Shown here: positions 25,550 to 34,914 of the stretch, piece by piece | Position numbering within the stretch: position 1 is the stretch's first letter | Layout of the letters: each line of letters starts with the position of its first letter | Source: Bacteroidota bacterium | GTDB taxonomy: Bacteria; Bacteroidota; Bacteroidia; Palsa-965 | Direction: 5' to 3' | Length of the DNA stretch: 64,000 nucleotides | NCBI GenBank assembly: GCA_020402865.1 | Contig: JADBYT010000026.1 | Span: forward strand, 67,001 to 131,000 | Notes under the pieces: model-generated | What the model was told of the DNA's origin: nothing | What the model saw: only the letters and a program-made list of their open reading frames with translations | The model's database searches: none | Position numbers and translations under genes: made by a program

Positions 25550-26752
25550 TCAGCTAAAATAGTCGAACTGATCGTATGGATGCCTTTTGGCGTGAATGGC
25601 TTTTACTTCACGGAAAAGCAGCTGACGGAATTCATCCACGTTTTCCTTGCTGGCGGCGGAAATAAAAATGCAGGGGTCGCTGAGTTTACTCATCCAGCTT
25701 TTCTGCAGCTCGGCCAGCGAAAGATTCTGATGGGCGGTGGGATTAAGCGGATCGGCATTGTGGGCGTTTTCGCGGTATGCATCAATTTTGTTGAAGACAA
25801 GAATGGTGCGTTTGTCCTTAGCGCCAATTTCGGCCAGCGTTTCGTGAACTACGTTAAGCTGGTCTTCAAACTGCGGATGTGAAATGTCAACCACATGGAG
25901 CAATATATCCGCTTCGCGCGTTTCGTCGAGAGTTGATTTGAACGACTCTACCAGCTGGTGCGGCAGTTTACGGATGAATCCTACGGTATCTGAAAGCAGG
26001 AAAGGTAAATTGCCCACAACCACCTTTCGCACCGTCGTATCGAGAGTGGCGAAGAGTTTGTTTTCGGCAAACACATTCGATTTCGACACGAGGTTCATGA
26101 TGGTTGATTTACCTACGTTGGTGTAGCCAACAAGAGCCACACGCACCAGCTCGCCACGGCTTTTGCGCTGTGTGGCCATTTGCCGGTCTATTTCCTTTAG
26201 CTCGTCTTTCAGTGCCGAAATGCGGTTGCGCACAATACGGCGGTCGGTTTCAATTTCCTTTTCGCCAGATCCGCCGCGTGTACCTGTGCCGCCGCGCTGC
26301 CGTTCAAGGTGGGTCCACATACCGGCAAGGCGTGGCAGCAGATATTGCCAGCGTGCCAGTTCAACCTGTGCCTTGGCATGTGCCGTGCGCGCACGACCGG
26401 CAAAAATATCGAGGATGAGCAGGTTGCGGTCAATAACCCGGCGCGCAAACTCCTTTTCCAGGTTGCGCTGCTGCGAGGGCGAAAGCTCGTCGTCGAAAAT
26501 GAGGAGATCAATTTCGTTGGCTTCCACAAATGCCTTTACCTCGGCTACCTTGCCCGAGCCAATGTGCGTGCGCGGATCAGGATGATCCATTTTCTGCGTG
26601 AAACGTTTTACAGGCAATACGCCCGCCGTTTCCGCCAGAAAGGCCAGCTCATCAAGATATTCCTTTACCAGTTCATCGGACTGGCGCTTTTCACTCACGC
26701 CAATTAATACAGCCCGCTGTCCCGATCGGACAGTAGTTAACGATTCAATCAA
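25550..26752 (-). CDS. hflX: GTPase HflX
   Basis: The 400-residue protein has an N-terminal HflX domain (HPDPRTHIGSGKVAEV) and a helical linker with basic RQRGGTGTRGGSGEKE. The G domain carries VALVGYTNVGKST (G1), DTVGFIRKLPHQLVESF (G3) and NKIDAY (G4). HflX binds 50S subunits and rescues or splits stalled 70S ribosomes under stress. A TACTTTTG -7-like box lies on this strand at 26788-26781, about 28 bases before the start, without a clear -33 partner. Confidence 0.96.
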   Translation of the reverse strand: MIESLTTVRSGQRAVLIGVSEKRQSDELVKEYLDELAFLAETAGVLPVKRFTQKMDHPDPRTHIGSGKVAEVKAFVEANEIDLLIFDDELSPSQQRNLEKEFARRVIDRNLLILDIFAGRARTAHAKAQVELARWQYLLPRLAGMWTHLERQRGGTGTRGGSGEKEIETDRRIVRNRISALKDELKEIDRQMATQRKSRGELVRVALVGYTNVGKSTIMNLVSKSNVFAENKLFATLDTTVRKVVVGNLPFLLSDTVGFIRKLPHQLVESFKSTLDETREADILLHVVDISHPQFEDQLNVVHETLAEIGAKDKRTILVFNKIDAYRENAHNADPLNPTAHQNLSLAELQKSWMSKLSDPCIFISAASKENVDEFRQLLFREVKAIHAKRHPYDQFDYFS

Positions 26753-26817
26753 TGAAATTCAGATATTAATATTATTCCGACAAAAGTACTGTGAATAAGG
26801 CAAATGAGGAAGAAAAA

Positions 26818-28086
26818 CTACAAGGGCTTGCGGTAAAGCGAAGTGTTTTGAAAAGTTTCTTTTTCGCGGTACTGAAACCATATCCAGCCAGCATGCATGC
26901 GTACATTTTTGGGATAGGGAAATTCAAGCACGATTTCATTACCCAACCGGCCGGTCAATAAATTTATTTGTTGCAGTCCTGAATGGCGTCCATCTGCCGT
27001 TAATAAGTAAGCCTGTTGTGTAATTTCATCCACAATCACTGCATCTGGTCTTTTATTCACCAGATTTATCGGTAGTTTGAATTTACGCACCAATGTGGCC
27101 TTATTGTCGTACACGTATGTGTCGCCGCTGCATAAATTAAAAATGTACACACTGTCATTAATGATATGCAGGCTGGCCGCTACAGGGTCTTTATAGAGAA
27201 TAGCCTCAGTGAAAAATGGATCCGACTTTAACAGGAAGTCGATGGCTGGACTTCCCATACCCGATTGCATGATGCGTTCGTGATTTACACGGCGGTGCGC
27301 TTCATCTTCATACATCTGCGTTCTTACCGAATCGGTAATTGTAAGGATGCTTATTTGTGTGTTGGTGCGAATATTCAGCGCGGAATAAGAAACGGCCAGT
27401 TTTGAGGCTGCATACTTTTCATAAAAGTAATACGCACCGTTTTGCGCAGTAAGCGGAAGCAGTGTGGCGCGAAATGCATCGAGTGTGGATTCCTGAAACA
27501 GAATATTTATTCCGCTTTCATTTTTCAACAGGTCGATCTGAAGAGTTTGCGCAGCGCAAATTATATGCACATTGCCAAACGCATCTGTAAACAATCCCTT
27601 TGCCGGGTAAGGAACCGGAACCGATTTTACTGTTTTAAAGGTGCTGTCGAGCACAAACAGGATTGATTTTTCGGGCGAATTTTTATATCCGAGAATAAGC
27701 GTGAAACTACTACTGAACGCATAATCGAGTACCTGATGTGTTTTTGACTCGAAAATAATCATCGCCTGGTCTGATATCATTACTTCGCTTAACAAGATGT
27801 TTCGCGGATTTAGTAGAATGATGCCTGTTGCTGATTTAACCGGTATTTCAGTTTGCTGGTAATTAAGGTGTGAAATTTTCAGCAACATATCATTTTCTGA
27901 AATAGCAATACTGAATCGGCCAAGCGAATCGGAAATAGCAAGTTTATTGCCCGGTACCGACACGATCTGTGCTCCGGCAATATTGGCTGAATTTACAGCA
28001 TCTTTCAGTGTCCCGTTTATTACCTGCCCGAAGAGCGAAAACGGGAGGATGGCAAGCAACAGAAGAAGGGGCGTTTTTTTATACAT
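26818..28086 (-). CDS. Secreted protein with carboxypeptidase-regulatory-like domain, 422 aa
   Basis: Signal peptide (ending SLFGQ), then a CarboxypepD_reg-like beta domain (about residues 22-95: INGTLKDAVNSANIAGAQI, ISHLNYQQTEIPV). The remaining ~320 residues have repeated strand pairs such as the YIFNLCSGDTYVYDN and AYLLTADGRHSGLQQINLLTGR types, suggesting a beta-propeller like that of six-bladed-propeller hypothetical proteins in this phylum. No catalytic motif is seen. It stands alone between hflX and the cytochrome c genes. Confidence 0.75.
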   Translation of the reverse strand: MYKKTPLLLLLAILPFSLFGQVINGTLKDAVNSANIAGAQIVSVPGNKLAISDSLGRFSIAISENDMLLKISHLNYQQTEIPVKSATGIILLNPRNILLSEVMISDQAMIIFESKTHQVLDYAFSSSFTLILGYKNSPEKSILFVLDSTFKTVKSVPVPYPAKGLFTDAFGNVHIICAAQTLQIDLLKNESGINILFQESTLDAFRATLLPLTAQNGAYYFYEKYAASKLAVSYSALNIRTNTQISILTITDSVRTQMYEDEAHRRVNHERIMQSGMGSPAIDFLLKSDPFFTEAILYKDPVAASLHIINDSVYIFNLCSGDTYVYDNKATLVRKFKLPINLVNKRPDAVIVDEITQQAYLLTADGRHSGLQQINLLTGRLGNEIVLEFPYPKNVRMHAGWIWFQYREKETFQNTSLYRKPL

Positions 28087-28250
28087 ATCCGGCCTGTTTA
28101 ATTATTTGCAGACGCAGGCTTTTCGAAATTCCATAAACAATTGTTGGATGTACTAAGTCAAATTGCCCGGTTTCTGTAAAACAAAAGCGTTACAGCCAGT
28201 TGCATGTGAATGCAGCTTGAATTGTGAATGCAGATGTACCTACTAAAAAT

Positions 28251-28287
28251 GCAAAGCGACAGCAATCAATTCTTGCTGTCGCTTTGC
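28251..28287 (-). terminator. Terminator of the cytochrome c gene
   Basis: A perfect 15-bp stem, GCAAAGCGACAGCAA (28251-28265) with TTGCTGTCGCTTTGC (28273-28287), has loop TCAATTC. On the minus strand it is followed by ATTTTTAG. It lies 21 bases past the stop at 28309. Confidence 0.85.
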
Positions 28288-28308
28288 GAATGAATAGTGT
28301 GAGCTGCT

Positions 28309-28638
28309 TTACTTTTTCAGCGTTTGCAGATAAGCTGCAAGCGAATCAATTTCAGCTGGTGTGAGTTCGTCTTTGTATGCGCGCATGGCTTTGCGGCCGT
28401 TTGTTATCACAGCAGCTGCACCGGCTTTATCAAGTGTACTTGTGCTCAGGTCGTATGCGCCGCCAATTGCGGCTTTGCCATCGTTGCCATGGCAAACCAC
28501 GCATTTTGCAGCATACAAGGTTTGTGCATTTGCTGCGGGAGCCGGTGTTTGATTGTCTGGTGCAGCCTGCTCACTACCCGAACCGCAGGAAGCGGCCTGC
28601 AAGGCAAGGGCAATAAGGGCCGGTAGGAAAAGTTTCAT
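28309..28638 (-). CDS. Lipoprotein cytochrome c (monohaem)
   Basis: Lipoprotein signal with lipid Cys18 (LQAASC), a Pro/Ala-rich linker, and a class I cytochrome c domain with haem motif CVVCH (46-50), a later Met in GRKAMRAY as likely sixth ligand, and a final ELTPAEIDSLAAYLQTL helix. 109 aa in total. It would carry electrons at the periplasmic face. The start lies 13 bases after the membrane-protein gene upstream, so the two form an operon. Confidence 0.92.
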   Translation of the reverse strand: MKLFLPALIALALQAASCGSGSEQAAPDNQTPAPAANAQTLYAAKCVVCHGNDGKAAIGGAYDLSTSTLDKAGAAAVITNGRKAMRAYKDELTPAEIDSLAAYLQTLKK

Positions 28639-28651
28639 ACGGAATTATCGC

Positions 28652-29110
28652 TTAGAACCAGCCACGGGCAATGCCTTCGGCGCGGAAAGGCCAGGGAATC
28701 ATGGCAAGAATGAGCAGCAGGCCGAGCAAAAACCAGATCGCTGTACGTTTGTGTTTGGCCACATCAGTGGTGGCGCGTTTGGCTGATGCGCTGCCAATGG
28801 TAACAAAAGCAATGGCCACCACCATGCCAAGCAGGTGCTCAAGCGCAAAAAAACGAAGCGCAGGTACTTTCATGGCTGCACCAAAATCGTTAAGTGCTTC
28901 ACTCACGGTCGGACTCACGAAATAAAGAATCAGTCCGATTACCAGCTGAAGGTGCACACTGATTACGGTAAATGTAGCCAGCTTGCGGTCGAGCGGCTGA
29001 TAGGGTTTGTTGCCCAGCCAGCCGGCAAGTGCTTTAAAACCGGCAAAAACAAGCAGAAGAAGTGCTATCCAGCGCAGTCCGCTGTGGGCATGGTCGAGTG
29101 CAGAATACAT
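28652..29110 (-). CDS. Four-helix membrane protein paired with cytochrome c
   Basis: From MYSALDHAHSGLRW (29110) the protein has 152 residues and four hydrophobic helices, with several His in membrane-border positions (HAHSG, VHLQLVIG, EHLLGM). This pattern is seen in small cytochrome-b-like or DoxX-like membrane proteins. Haem binding is possible but unproven. An upstream ATG (29134) adds eight charged residues and is less likely. A CAAATGTA (TACATTTG on this strand, 29139-29132) may be its -7 box. It probably works with the adjacent lipoprotein cytochrome c. Confidence 0.75.
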   Translation of the reverse strand: MYSALDHAHSGLRWIALLLLVFAGFKALAGWLGNKPYQPLDRKLATFTVISVHLQLVIGLILYFVSPTVSEALNDFGAAMKVPALRFFALEHLLGMVVAIAFVTIGSASAKRATTDVAKHKRTAIWFLLGLLLILAMIPWPFRAEGIARGWF

Positions 29111-29273
29111 AGTGTGCTTTTTTTGGTGCTCCAAATGTAATCAAAACCCGCTTTGCGGCATCCTGCTTCAAATGCTTTTAATATACCGCTTTTCAGCTGT
29201 CAAAACCGTTCGTATGAACACCTTCCCAACACGCCGAAATAATGATACATTTGTTTCTTTCTCTCACGCTACA

Positions 29274-32200
29274 ATGAAACACTTTATTACGGCTGCTGTA
29301 TTTTGGTTTACGGCAATACTGGCACAGGCTCAGGTCACCACTTTCCCGGTTAACGGAGCACCCAATCCAAATCATAACTATGTGGCTTTTACCAACGCCC
29401 GCATCTTTGTAGATGCAGAAACGGTAATTGAAAAAGGCACACTGCTCATCCGCGACGGCTACATTGCCGATGCCGGTGCGGCTGTGGTTATTCCTGCCGG
29501 CACAGTGGTAATTGATTTGCAGGGCAAATGGATTTATCCCTCCTTCATCGATCCCTATACTACCTACGGTATGCCGCGTCCGAAAAGGCCCGAGTACGAT
29601 CCGGCTCCGCAATACGAAGCAGCCCGCCCCGGTGCGTATGCTTGGAATGACGCGCTGAAGCCTGATAATGACGCCTATCGGCATTACACAACAAGCGCGG
29701 AAAATGCCGCCGCCTACCGGAACACCGGCTTTGGCACAGTAATGAGTTATTACCCTGATGGTATTGCACGCGGTACAGCCACATGTGTCACACTCAACGC
29801 TGATCAGGGCGATAACCGTTCGATGCTTCAGGATAAAGTGGCGGCCTGCTATTCATTTAGCAAAGGCACGTCACGGCAGGAGTATCCCGGCTCGCTGATG
29901 GGCGCCATTGCGCTCATGCGCCAGACCTACGCGGATGCCGCATGGTACAAATCGCTCAAAACAAAAACCGAGTACAATCATTCGCTTGATGCGTGGATTG
30001 GCATTCAGTCATTGCCGCAGATTTTCGAAACAACTGATAAGTGGAACGTACTTCGTGCAGATAAGGTAGGCGATGAGTTTGGCGTGCAATACATTTTTAA
30101 AGGCAGCGGCAACGAATATCAGCGCATGGAAGAAATGAAAGCCACCGGCGGGTCGTTTATTCTTCCGCTCAATTTCCCTGCTGCGTTTGATGTGGACGAT
30201 CCGTTTGATGCGCGCATGATTGCCTATGAAGATCTCAAGCACTGGGAACTTGCACCGCTTAATCCCGGCGCATTTGAAAAATACGGAATCCGTTTTGCCC
30301 TTACGGCATCCGGGCTTGATGATAAAGGTGAGTTTCTGACCAATCTGCGCCGGGCCATTCTGTTTGGGCTGACTGAGAAAATGGCATTGCGTGCGCTTAC
30401 CACTGTACCTGCCGAAATGCTGGGTATTGCCGACAGGGCCGGTGCATTGCGCAAGGGTATGCTCGCCAATTTCATTATCACCTCCGGTAATGTATTTGCC
30501 GAGAATACCGTGATTTGGGAAAATTGGGTGCGCGGTACAAAATATGTGGTGAATGATATGAGTAAAATTGATCTCCGTGGTTCCTATCAGTTAACCGTTG
30601 GTAATGATGCCGCGCGCAGTTTCAAAATTTCCGGATCACTCATGAAAATGAAAGGCTCGGTGCAAAATGCCGATTCTTCGAAAACTCCGGTAATGGTTGA
30701 CCTTTCGGGCAATGCAATTACGCTGGTGTTCACGCCAAAAGGCATGGAGGGCGCCTACCGTCTCAGCGGCAGCGTGGATGCGGCTACCCGGCAAATGACC
30801 GGCTCTGCACAATTACCCGACGGGAAATGGATGAACTGGAGCGCAAAGTATGTAGCGGCTTACGACGAAAAGCCTTCCACACCGGATACCACCAACTGGT
30901 ACCTGCCCACACTCGACGATGTGATCTATCCGTTTGCAGCATACGGCATGCCGCGCAACGATACCAGTTTTATTGATAAAATGAAACGTCGTTACGATGC
31001 GGTGCTGATCAAAAATGTAACGGTGTGGACAGGCACCGAAGGTGATACAGCCATGCCCGATATGGATGTATATATTACGGAGGGCCGCATTGTACGCATT
31101 GCAAAAAATATTGATGCGCCCAAAGGTGCATTCGCACTGGTGATCGACGGCACAGGCAAACACCTTACGCCTGGCATCATCGACGAGCACTCGCACATTG
31201 CTGTTGCGGGCGGAGTCAATGAAGGCTCACAGGCCTCAACCGCCGAAGTCCGCATTGGCGATGTAATTAATCCCGACGATGTAAATATCTACCGCCAGCT
31301 TTCAGGCGGTGTTACAGCATCGCAACTGCTGCATGGCTCTGCCAACCCGATTGGCGGACAGTCGGCGCTGGTGAAACTGCGCTGGGGCAGCAATGCCGAA
31401 CAGATGAAAATTGCCGGCGCTACCGGGTTCATCAAATTTGCACTGGGTGAGAACGTGAAGCAGGCCAACTGGGGCGAATATCACACCATACGTTTCCCGC
31501 AATCACGCATGGGTGTGGAACAGGTGTATTACGACCATTTCACCCGCGCCCGCGAATATCAGAAGCAGTGGGAAGAATGGAAAAAACTTTCGCCCAAAGA
31601 CCGCGAAAAAGCAACACCGCCCCGCCGCGATCTCGAACTCGAAACGCTGGTGGAAATTCTTACGCAAGCCCGTTTCATTACCTGTCATTCCTATGTGCAG
31701 TCTGAAATAAACATGCTCATGCACGTGGCTGATTCGATGGGCTTTAAGGTGAATACCTTCACACATATTCTCGAAGGGTACAAAGTGGCGGATAAAATGC
31801 GCAAGCACGGTGCCGGCGGCTCGTCGTTTGCCGACTGGTGGGCATACAAAATGGAAGTGATGGATGCGATTCCTCAAAATCCGGCCATTTTGTTCCGCAT
31901 GGGCATTGTGGTAGCCGTAAATTCTGACGATGCCGAGATGGCCCGCCGTCTCAATCAGGAAGCTGCAAAGAGTATTAAGTACGGTGATCTCACCGAAGAA
32001 GAAGCGTTGATGCTGGTTACTTCTAATCCGGCCAAACTCCTGCATCTCGATAAACATCAGGGCCGTATTGCAGTGGGTATGGATGCCGATGTGGTGCTTT
32101 GGTCCGACAACCCGCTTTCCATTTATTCGCGCGTGGAAAAAACGCTGGTGGATGGAAAAGTACTTTACGATTCGGGCGATGATGCACGCCGTCGTGAAGA

Positions 32201-32351
32201 AATGGAAAAGGAACGGGCACGCATTATTCAGAAAATGATGCACGAAAAGGAAAACGGTGCTCCTACTGTGAAACCGCGCATGAAGCGGATGAAGGTATGG
32301 GATTGCGAAGATCTCGGAACCGAAAACGATTACCTGAATGATGCAGAATAA
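29274..32351 (+). CDS. Secreted two-domain amidohydrolase, 1025 aa
   Basis: Signal peptide MKHFITAAVFWFTAILAQAQ. The N-terminal ~450 residues have an amidohydrolase fold, but the metal-binding HxH after the PSFID strand is replaced by D93-P-Y. A beta-sandwich-like linker (~470-570) follows. The second domain (~590-1000) is intact: TPGIIDEHSHIA with H639 and H641, IKFALGENVK with a candidate carboxylated Lys, FTHILEG, and NSDDAEMARRL with the catalytic Asp. It resembles the imidazolonepropionase-like group; substrate unknown. The frame extends back to 29007, but 29274 gives the signal peptide. A TACATTTG -7-like box is at 29246-29253. Confidence 0.9.
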   Translation: MKHFITAAVFWFTAILAQAQVTTFPVNGAPNPNHNYVAFTNARIFVDAETVIEKGTLLIRDGYIADAGAAVVIPAGTVVIDLQGKWIYPSFIDPYTTYGMPRPKRPEYDPAPQYEAARPGAYAWNDALKPDNDAYRHYTTSAENAAAYRNTGFGTVMSYYPDGIARGTATCVTLNADQGDNRSMLQDKVAACYSFSKGTSRQEYPGSLMGAIALMRQTYADAAWYKSLKTKTEYNHSLDAWIGIQSLPQIFETTDKWNVLRADKVGDEFGVQYIFKGSGNEYQRMEEMKATGGSFILPLNFPAAFDVDDPFDARMIAYEDLKHWELAPLNPGAFEKYGIRFALTASGLDDKGEFLTNLRRAILFGLTEKMALRALTTVPAEMLGIADRAGALRKGMLANFIITSGNVFAENTVIWENWVRGTKYVVNDMSKIDLRGSYQLTVGNDAARSFKISGSLMKMKGSVQNADSSKTPVMVDLSGNAITLVFTPKGMEGAYRLSGSVDAATRQMTGSAQLPDGKWMNWSAKYVAAYDEKPSTPDTTNWYLPTLDDVIYPFAAYGMPRNDTSFIDKMKRRYDAVLIKNVTVWTGTEGDTAMPDMDVYITEGRIVRIAKNIDAPKGAFALVIDGTGKHLTPGIIDEHSHIAVAGGVNEGSQASTAEVRIGDVINPDDVNIYRQLSGGVTASQLLHGSANPIGGQSALVKLRWGSNAEQMKIAGATGFIKFALGENVKQANWGEYHTIRFPQSRMGVEQVYYDHFTRAREYQKQWEEWKKLSPKDREKATPPRRDLELETLVEILTQARFITCHSYVQSEINMLMHVADSMGFKVNTFTHILEGYKVADKMRKHGAGGSSFADWWAYKMEVMDAIPQNPAILFRMGIVVAVNSDDAEMARRLNQEAAKSIKYGDLTEEEALMLVTSNPAKLLHLDKHQGRIAVGMDADVVLWSDNPLSIYSRVEKTLVDGKVLYDSGDDARRREEMEKERARIIQKMMHEKENGAPTVKPRMKRMKVWDCEDLGTENDYLNDAE

Positions 32352-32364
32352 AAGAGCCTCACGT

Positions 32365-33687
32365 ATGAAACGTATTTCACTTCTCTCTCTCTCATTTGCG
32401 CTGATGGCAGCTTTACCTGCACTGGCGCAGAAACCCGTTCCAGGCAAACCGCAAACCAAAAGTATTTTGCTCATGAATGGTGTGGCACATATTGGCAACG
32501 GCACCGTGATTGAAAATTCGGTAATCGGTTTCCGTAATGGGAAAATAGAACTTGTGGGCGATGCACGCACGGTACGCATCGACCGTTCGGCTTGGGATAC
32601 CGTGGCCGACTGTTCGGGCAAACATCTTTATCCCGGTCTCATTGCGCCTAATTCCACACTCGGACTTACCGAAGTGGAGGCTGTGCGCGCATCCAACGAT
32701 CAGTATGAAGTAGGTGGCTACAATCCGCATGTCCGCTCACTGATTGCCTGGAATACCGATTCGAAAATTATTCCCACCGTGCGTACCAATGGTGTGTTAA
32801 TGGCACAGGTAACGCCGCGCGGTGGCCGGATTTCGGGTACATCAAGCGTGATGCATCTCGACGGGTGGAATTGGGAGGATGCTGTACATAAAGCGGATGA
32901 TGGCATACACATTAACTGGCCGTCATATATTTCCTACAACTGGACAGAGCAAGGTCCCGGCGGATACGAGCGCAGCAAGCGTTATCTCGATCAGCGCCAC
33001 GAACTGGAACAGTTTTTTACCGAGGCTAAAGTATATTGTTCGGTGCCAGCACAGCCCGAAAAGAATTTGCGCTATGAAGCCATGCGTGGCGTATTCAACG
33101 GTAGCAAAGCCATTTACATTCACGCCGACTATGTGAAGGAAATTACCGAAGCGGTTGCATTTGCACAGAAATTCGGTCTCAAACGCATGGTTATTGTGGG
33201 CGGTGCCGACAGCTGGATGTGTACTGCAGAATTAAAGGCGGCTTCGATACCCGTAATGCTCGGGCGCGTACACAGTTTGCCCCAAACCGATGGCGATGAT
33301 GTGAACCAGTCATACAAAACACCGTCACAACTTATGAAAGCCGGTGTGCTTTTCTGTCTCCAGAACGCCGGTGATCAGGAAGCACATGGCACACGAAATT
33401 TACCTTTCCTTGCCGGTACGGCCGCCGCGTGGGGACTTTCGAAAGAAGAAGCACTGATGTCGGTTACGCTCAGCAGTGCGAAAATACTAGGTGTTGATGC
33501 GCAATGTGGTTCACTCGAACCGGGCAAAGACGCCACGTTGTTTGTGTCTGATGGTGATGCACTTGACATGCGTGGTAATCATGTGCGCGCCGCATGGATT
33601 CAGGGCAGGAGGCTGGATTTGAGAAACGAACAGACTGAAATGGCTGAAAAGTATCAGGATAAATATGGATTAAAGAAGAAACAGTAA
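32365..33687 (+). CDS. Secreted amidohydrolase-like protein lacking the metal-binding HxH, 440 aa
   Basis: From ATG 32365 it has a clean signal peptide (MKRISLLSLSFALMAALPALAQ); an in-frame ATG at 32338 would overlap the upstream gene. The fold markers of the amidohydrolase composite domain are present (VIENSVIGFRNGKIELVGD and, at the C-terminus, SAKILGVDAQCGSLEPGKDATLFVSDGDAL). However, the strand that normally reads PGLIDxHxH is PGLIAPNSTLGL (around residues 91-100), so the binuclear site is not conserved. It is probably a non-catalytic or altered partner of the upstream enzyme, with which it forms an operon (13-base gap). Confidence 0.85.
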   Translation: MKRISLLSLSFALMAALPALAQKPVPGKPQTKSILLMNGVAHIGNGTVIENSVIGFRNGKIELVGDARTVRIDRSAWDTVADCSGKHLYPGLIAPNSTLGLTEVEAVRASNDQYEVGGYNPHVRSLIAWNTDSKIIPTVRTNGVLMAQVTPRGGRISGTSSVMHLDGWNWEDAVHKADDGIHINWPSYISYNWTEQGPGGYERSKRYLDQRHELEQFFTEAKVYCSVPAQPEKNLRYEAMRGVFNGSKAIYIHADYVKEITEAVAFAQKFGLKRMVIVGGADSWMCTAELKAASIPVMLGRVHSLPQTDGDDVNQSYKTPSQLMKAGVLFCLQNAGDQEAHGTRNLPFLAGTAAAWGLSKEEALMSVTLSSAKILGVDAQCGSLEPGKDATLFVSDGDALDMRGNHVRAAWIQGRRLDLRNEQTEMAEKYQDKYGLKKKQ

Positions 33688-33691
33688 ATGG

Positions 33692-33724
33692 AAAGGCCAC
33701 CTCGTAAAAAGGTGGCTTTTTTTG
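33692..33724 (+). terminator. Terminator of the amidohydrolase operon
   Basis: GCCACC (33696-33701) pairs with GGTGGC (33711-33716), extended by A-T pairs, and a seven-T run follows. It begins 5 bases after the stop. Confidence 0.8.
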
Positions 33725-33767
33725 TGTTGGGGAGGACGAAAGGGTGAAATAGGAATTATATTTGGGG

Positions 33768-34154
33768 ATGTGGTTGAAGGGCTTGAATGATGTAGTTGCA
33801 TTTGTCAGGGAGCAACACCTTAATAATATTGGTTTTACTCCGGTTACCAATTTCCATACCTGCACTAATCCTTACACCGGCTACAAGGCTTTTACGCGCG
33901 TTGAGGCCGCAACGCTTAACCGTGCGCTTGAACAGGCCAAACTTATCTGTGCACAGGAAGGCAAATGCCTTTACCAGATTTGCATCGAGGTCTTCCACGA
34001 AATCACCTCTGCACGTCTTGAAGCCCTTGCACTTGGGCTTGATGCTCCTCCTGAGCCACCCTTCTATACCGGAGATCCCACGCTGTCTTTCAATTCCTCC
34101 TTCAAAAAAAAGCCTGCTCCCAAACGGAAACAGGCCTCCAAATGTGCGGTTTAG
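33768..34154 (+). CDS. Hypothetical protein, 128 aa
   Basis: Start at ATG 33768 (MWLKGLNDVVAFVREQHL); a TTG two codons earlier is possible. The protein has a mixed alpha/beta N-terminal part with a Tyr/Thr-rich segment (TNPYTGYKAFTR), an amphipathic helix (AATLNRALEQAKLICAQEG), a Pro-rich linker and a basic tail (KKPAPKRKQ). Codon third positions look like real coding sequence in this genome, but I recognise no family. The last ~17 codons coincide with the terminator hairpin of the convergent pdxJ gene. Confidence 0.55.
   Translation: MWLKGLNDVVAFVREQHLNNIGFTPVTNFHTCTNPYTGYKAFTRVEAATLNRALEQAKLICAQEGKCLYQICIEVFHEITSARLEALALGLDAPPEPPFYTGDPTLSFNSSFKKKPAPKRKQASKCAV
34105..34138 (-). terminator. 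Terminator of pdxJ, lying inside the convergent gene
   Basis: On the minus strand GCCTGTTTCC pairs with GGGAGCAGGC (10 bp, two G-T pairs) around loop GTTT, and a run of eight T follows. It lies about 22 bases beyond the pdxJ stop. Confidence 0.7.
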
Positions 34155-34159
34155 GCGGG

Positions 34160-34879
34160 TTACTTCCCCAATTCGCGCTGATACATCATTACCACATTTT
34201 CGAGCCCGAAATACAGGGCGTCGGCAATGAGTGCGTGACCAATTGAAACTTCCTGCAATGCGGGAATGTGTTGGGCAAAGTAGCGCAGGTTTTGCAGGTT
34301 AAGATCGTGCCCGGCGTTAATGCCCAGCCCAAGCTGCTGTGCACGTTGAGCGGCTTTAACAAACGGGGCAATAGCCGCTTCGCGGTTTTCGGTGTAGTGG
34401 TGGGCGTAGCTTTCGGTGTAAAGCTCAATACGATCAGTGCCGGTTTCGGCGGCGCCCTCCACCATTTTTTCGTCGGCATTTACAAAGATGCTGGTGCGTA
34501 TGCCATGCTGCCTGAACAGCGCAATAATTTCGCGCAGGTAATCGCGGTGGGCGTGCGTGTCCCAGCCATGATCGGAGGTAAGCTGGCCCAGCGTATCGGG
34601 CACAAGCGTAACCTGATGCGGGCGTGTTTCGAGCACAAGGTCGATGAACTTTTGCTCGCGCGGGTTGCCTTCAATGTTGAACTCGGTGGTGATGAGCGGA
34701 CGAATGGCCCTGACGTCGGCGTAGCGGATGTGGCGTTCATCGGGGCGGGGATGCACGGTGATGCCATTTGCGCCAAAGCGTTCACAATCTGCGGCTGCTT
34801 TCACCGGATCGGGTATGTGACCTCCGCGACTGTTTCGCAAAGTGGCAATTTTATTGATGTTTACGCTGAGGTGGATCAT
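34160..34879 (-). CDS. pdxJ: Pyridoxine 5'-phosphate synthase
   Basis: PdxJ makes pyridoxine 5'-phosphate from 1-deoxyxylulose 5-phosphate and 3-amino-2-oxopropyl phosphate in the DXP-dependent vitamin B6 pathway. The protein has 239 residues and is a TIM barrel: [30 protein letters not shown] with catalytic His, [40 protein letters not shown] and [16 protein letters not shown] 34879 is preferred over a TTG two codons earlier. Its PLP product is needed by HisC and TrpB elsewhere in the window. Confidence 0.97.
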   Translation of the reverse strand: MIHLSVNINKIATLRNSRGGHIPDPVKAAADCERFGANGITVHPRPDERHIRYADVRAIRPLITTEFNIEGNPREQKFIDLVLETRPHQVTLVPDTLGQLTSDHGWDTHAHRDYLREIIALFRQHGIRTSIFVNADEKMVEGAAETGTDRIELYTESYAHHYTENREAAIAPFVKAAQRAQQLGLGINAGHDLNLQNLRYFAQHIPALQEVSIGHALIADALYFGLENVVMMYQRELGK

Positions 34880-34914
34880 AGACAATGTGTCTGAAATTTT
34901 TGTGCAATTATGCG

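Noticed and set aside
31503-32621. 372-codon open frame on the minus strand opposite the amidohydrolases
   Set aside because: It crosses two clear plus-strand genes and encodes a His/Phe/Arg-rich sequence without domain features.
33796-34230. 144-codon frame overlapping the 128-aa orphan gene
   Set aside because: It is Arg/Pro/Ser/Leu-rich low-complexity sequence and runs into the pdxJ coding region; the 33768 frame has better codon use.
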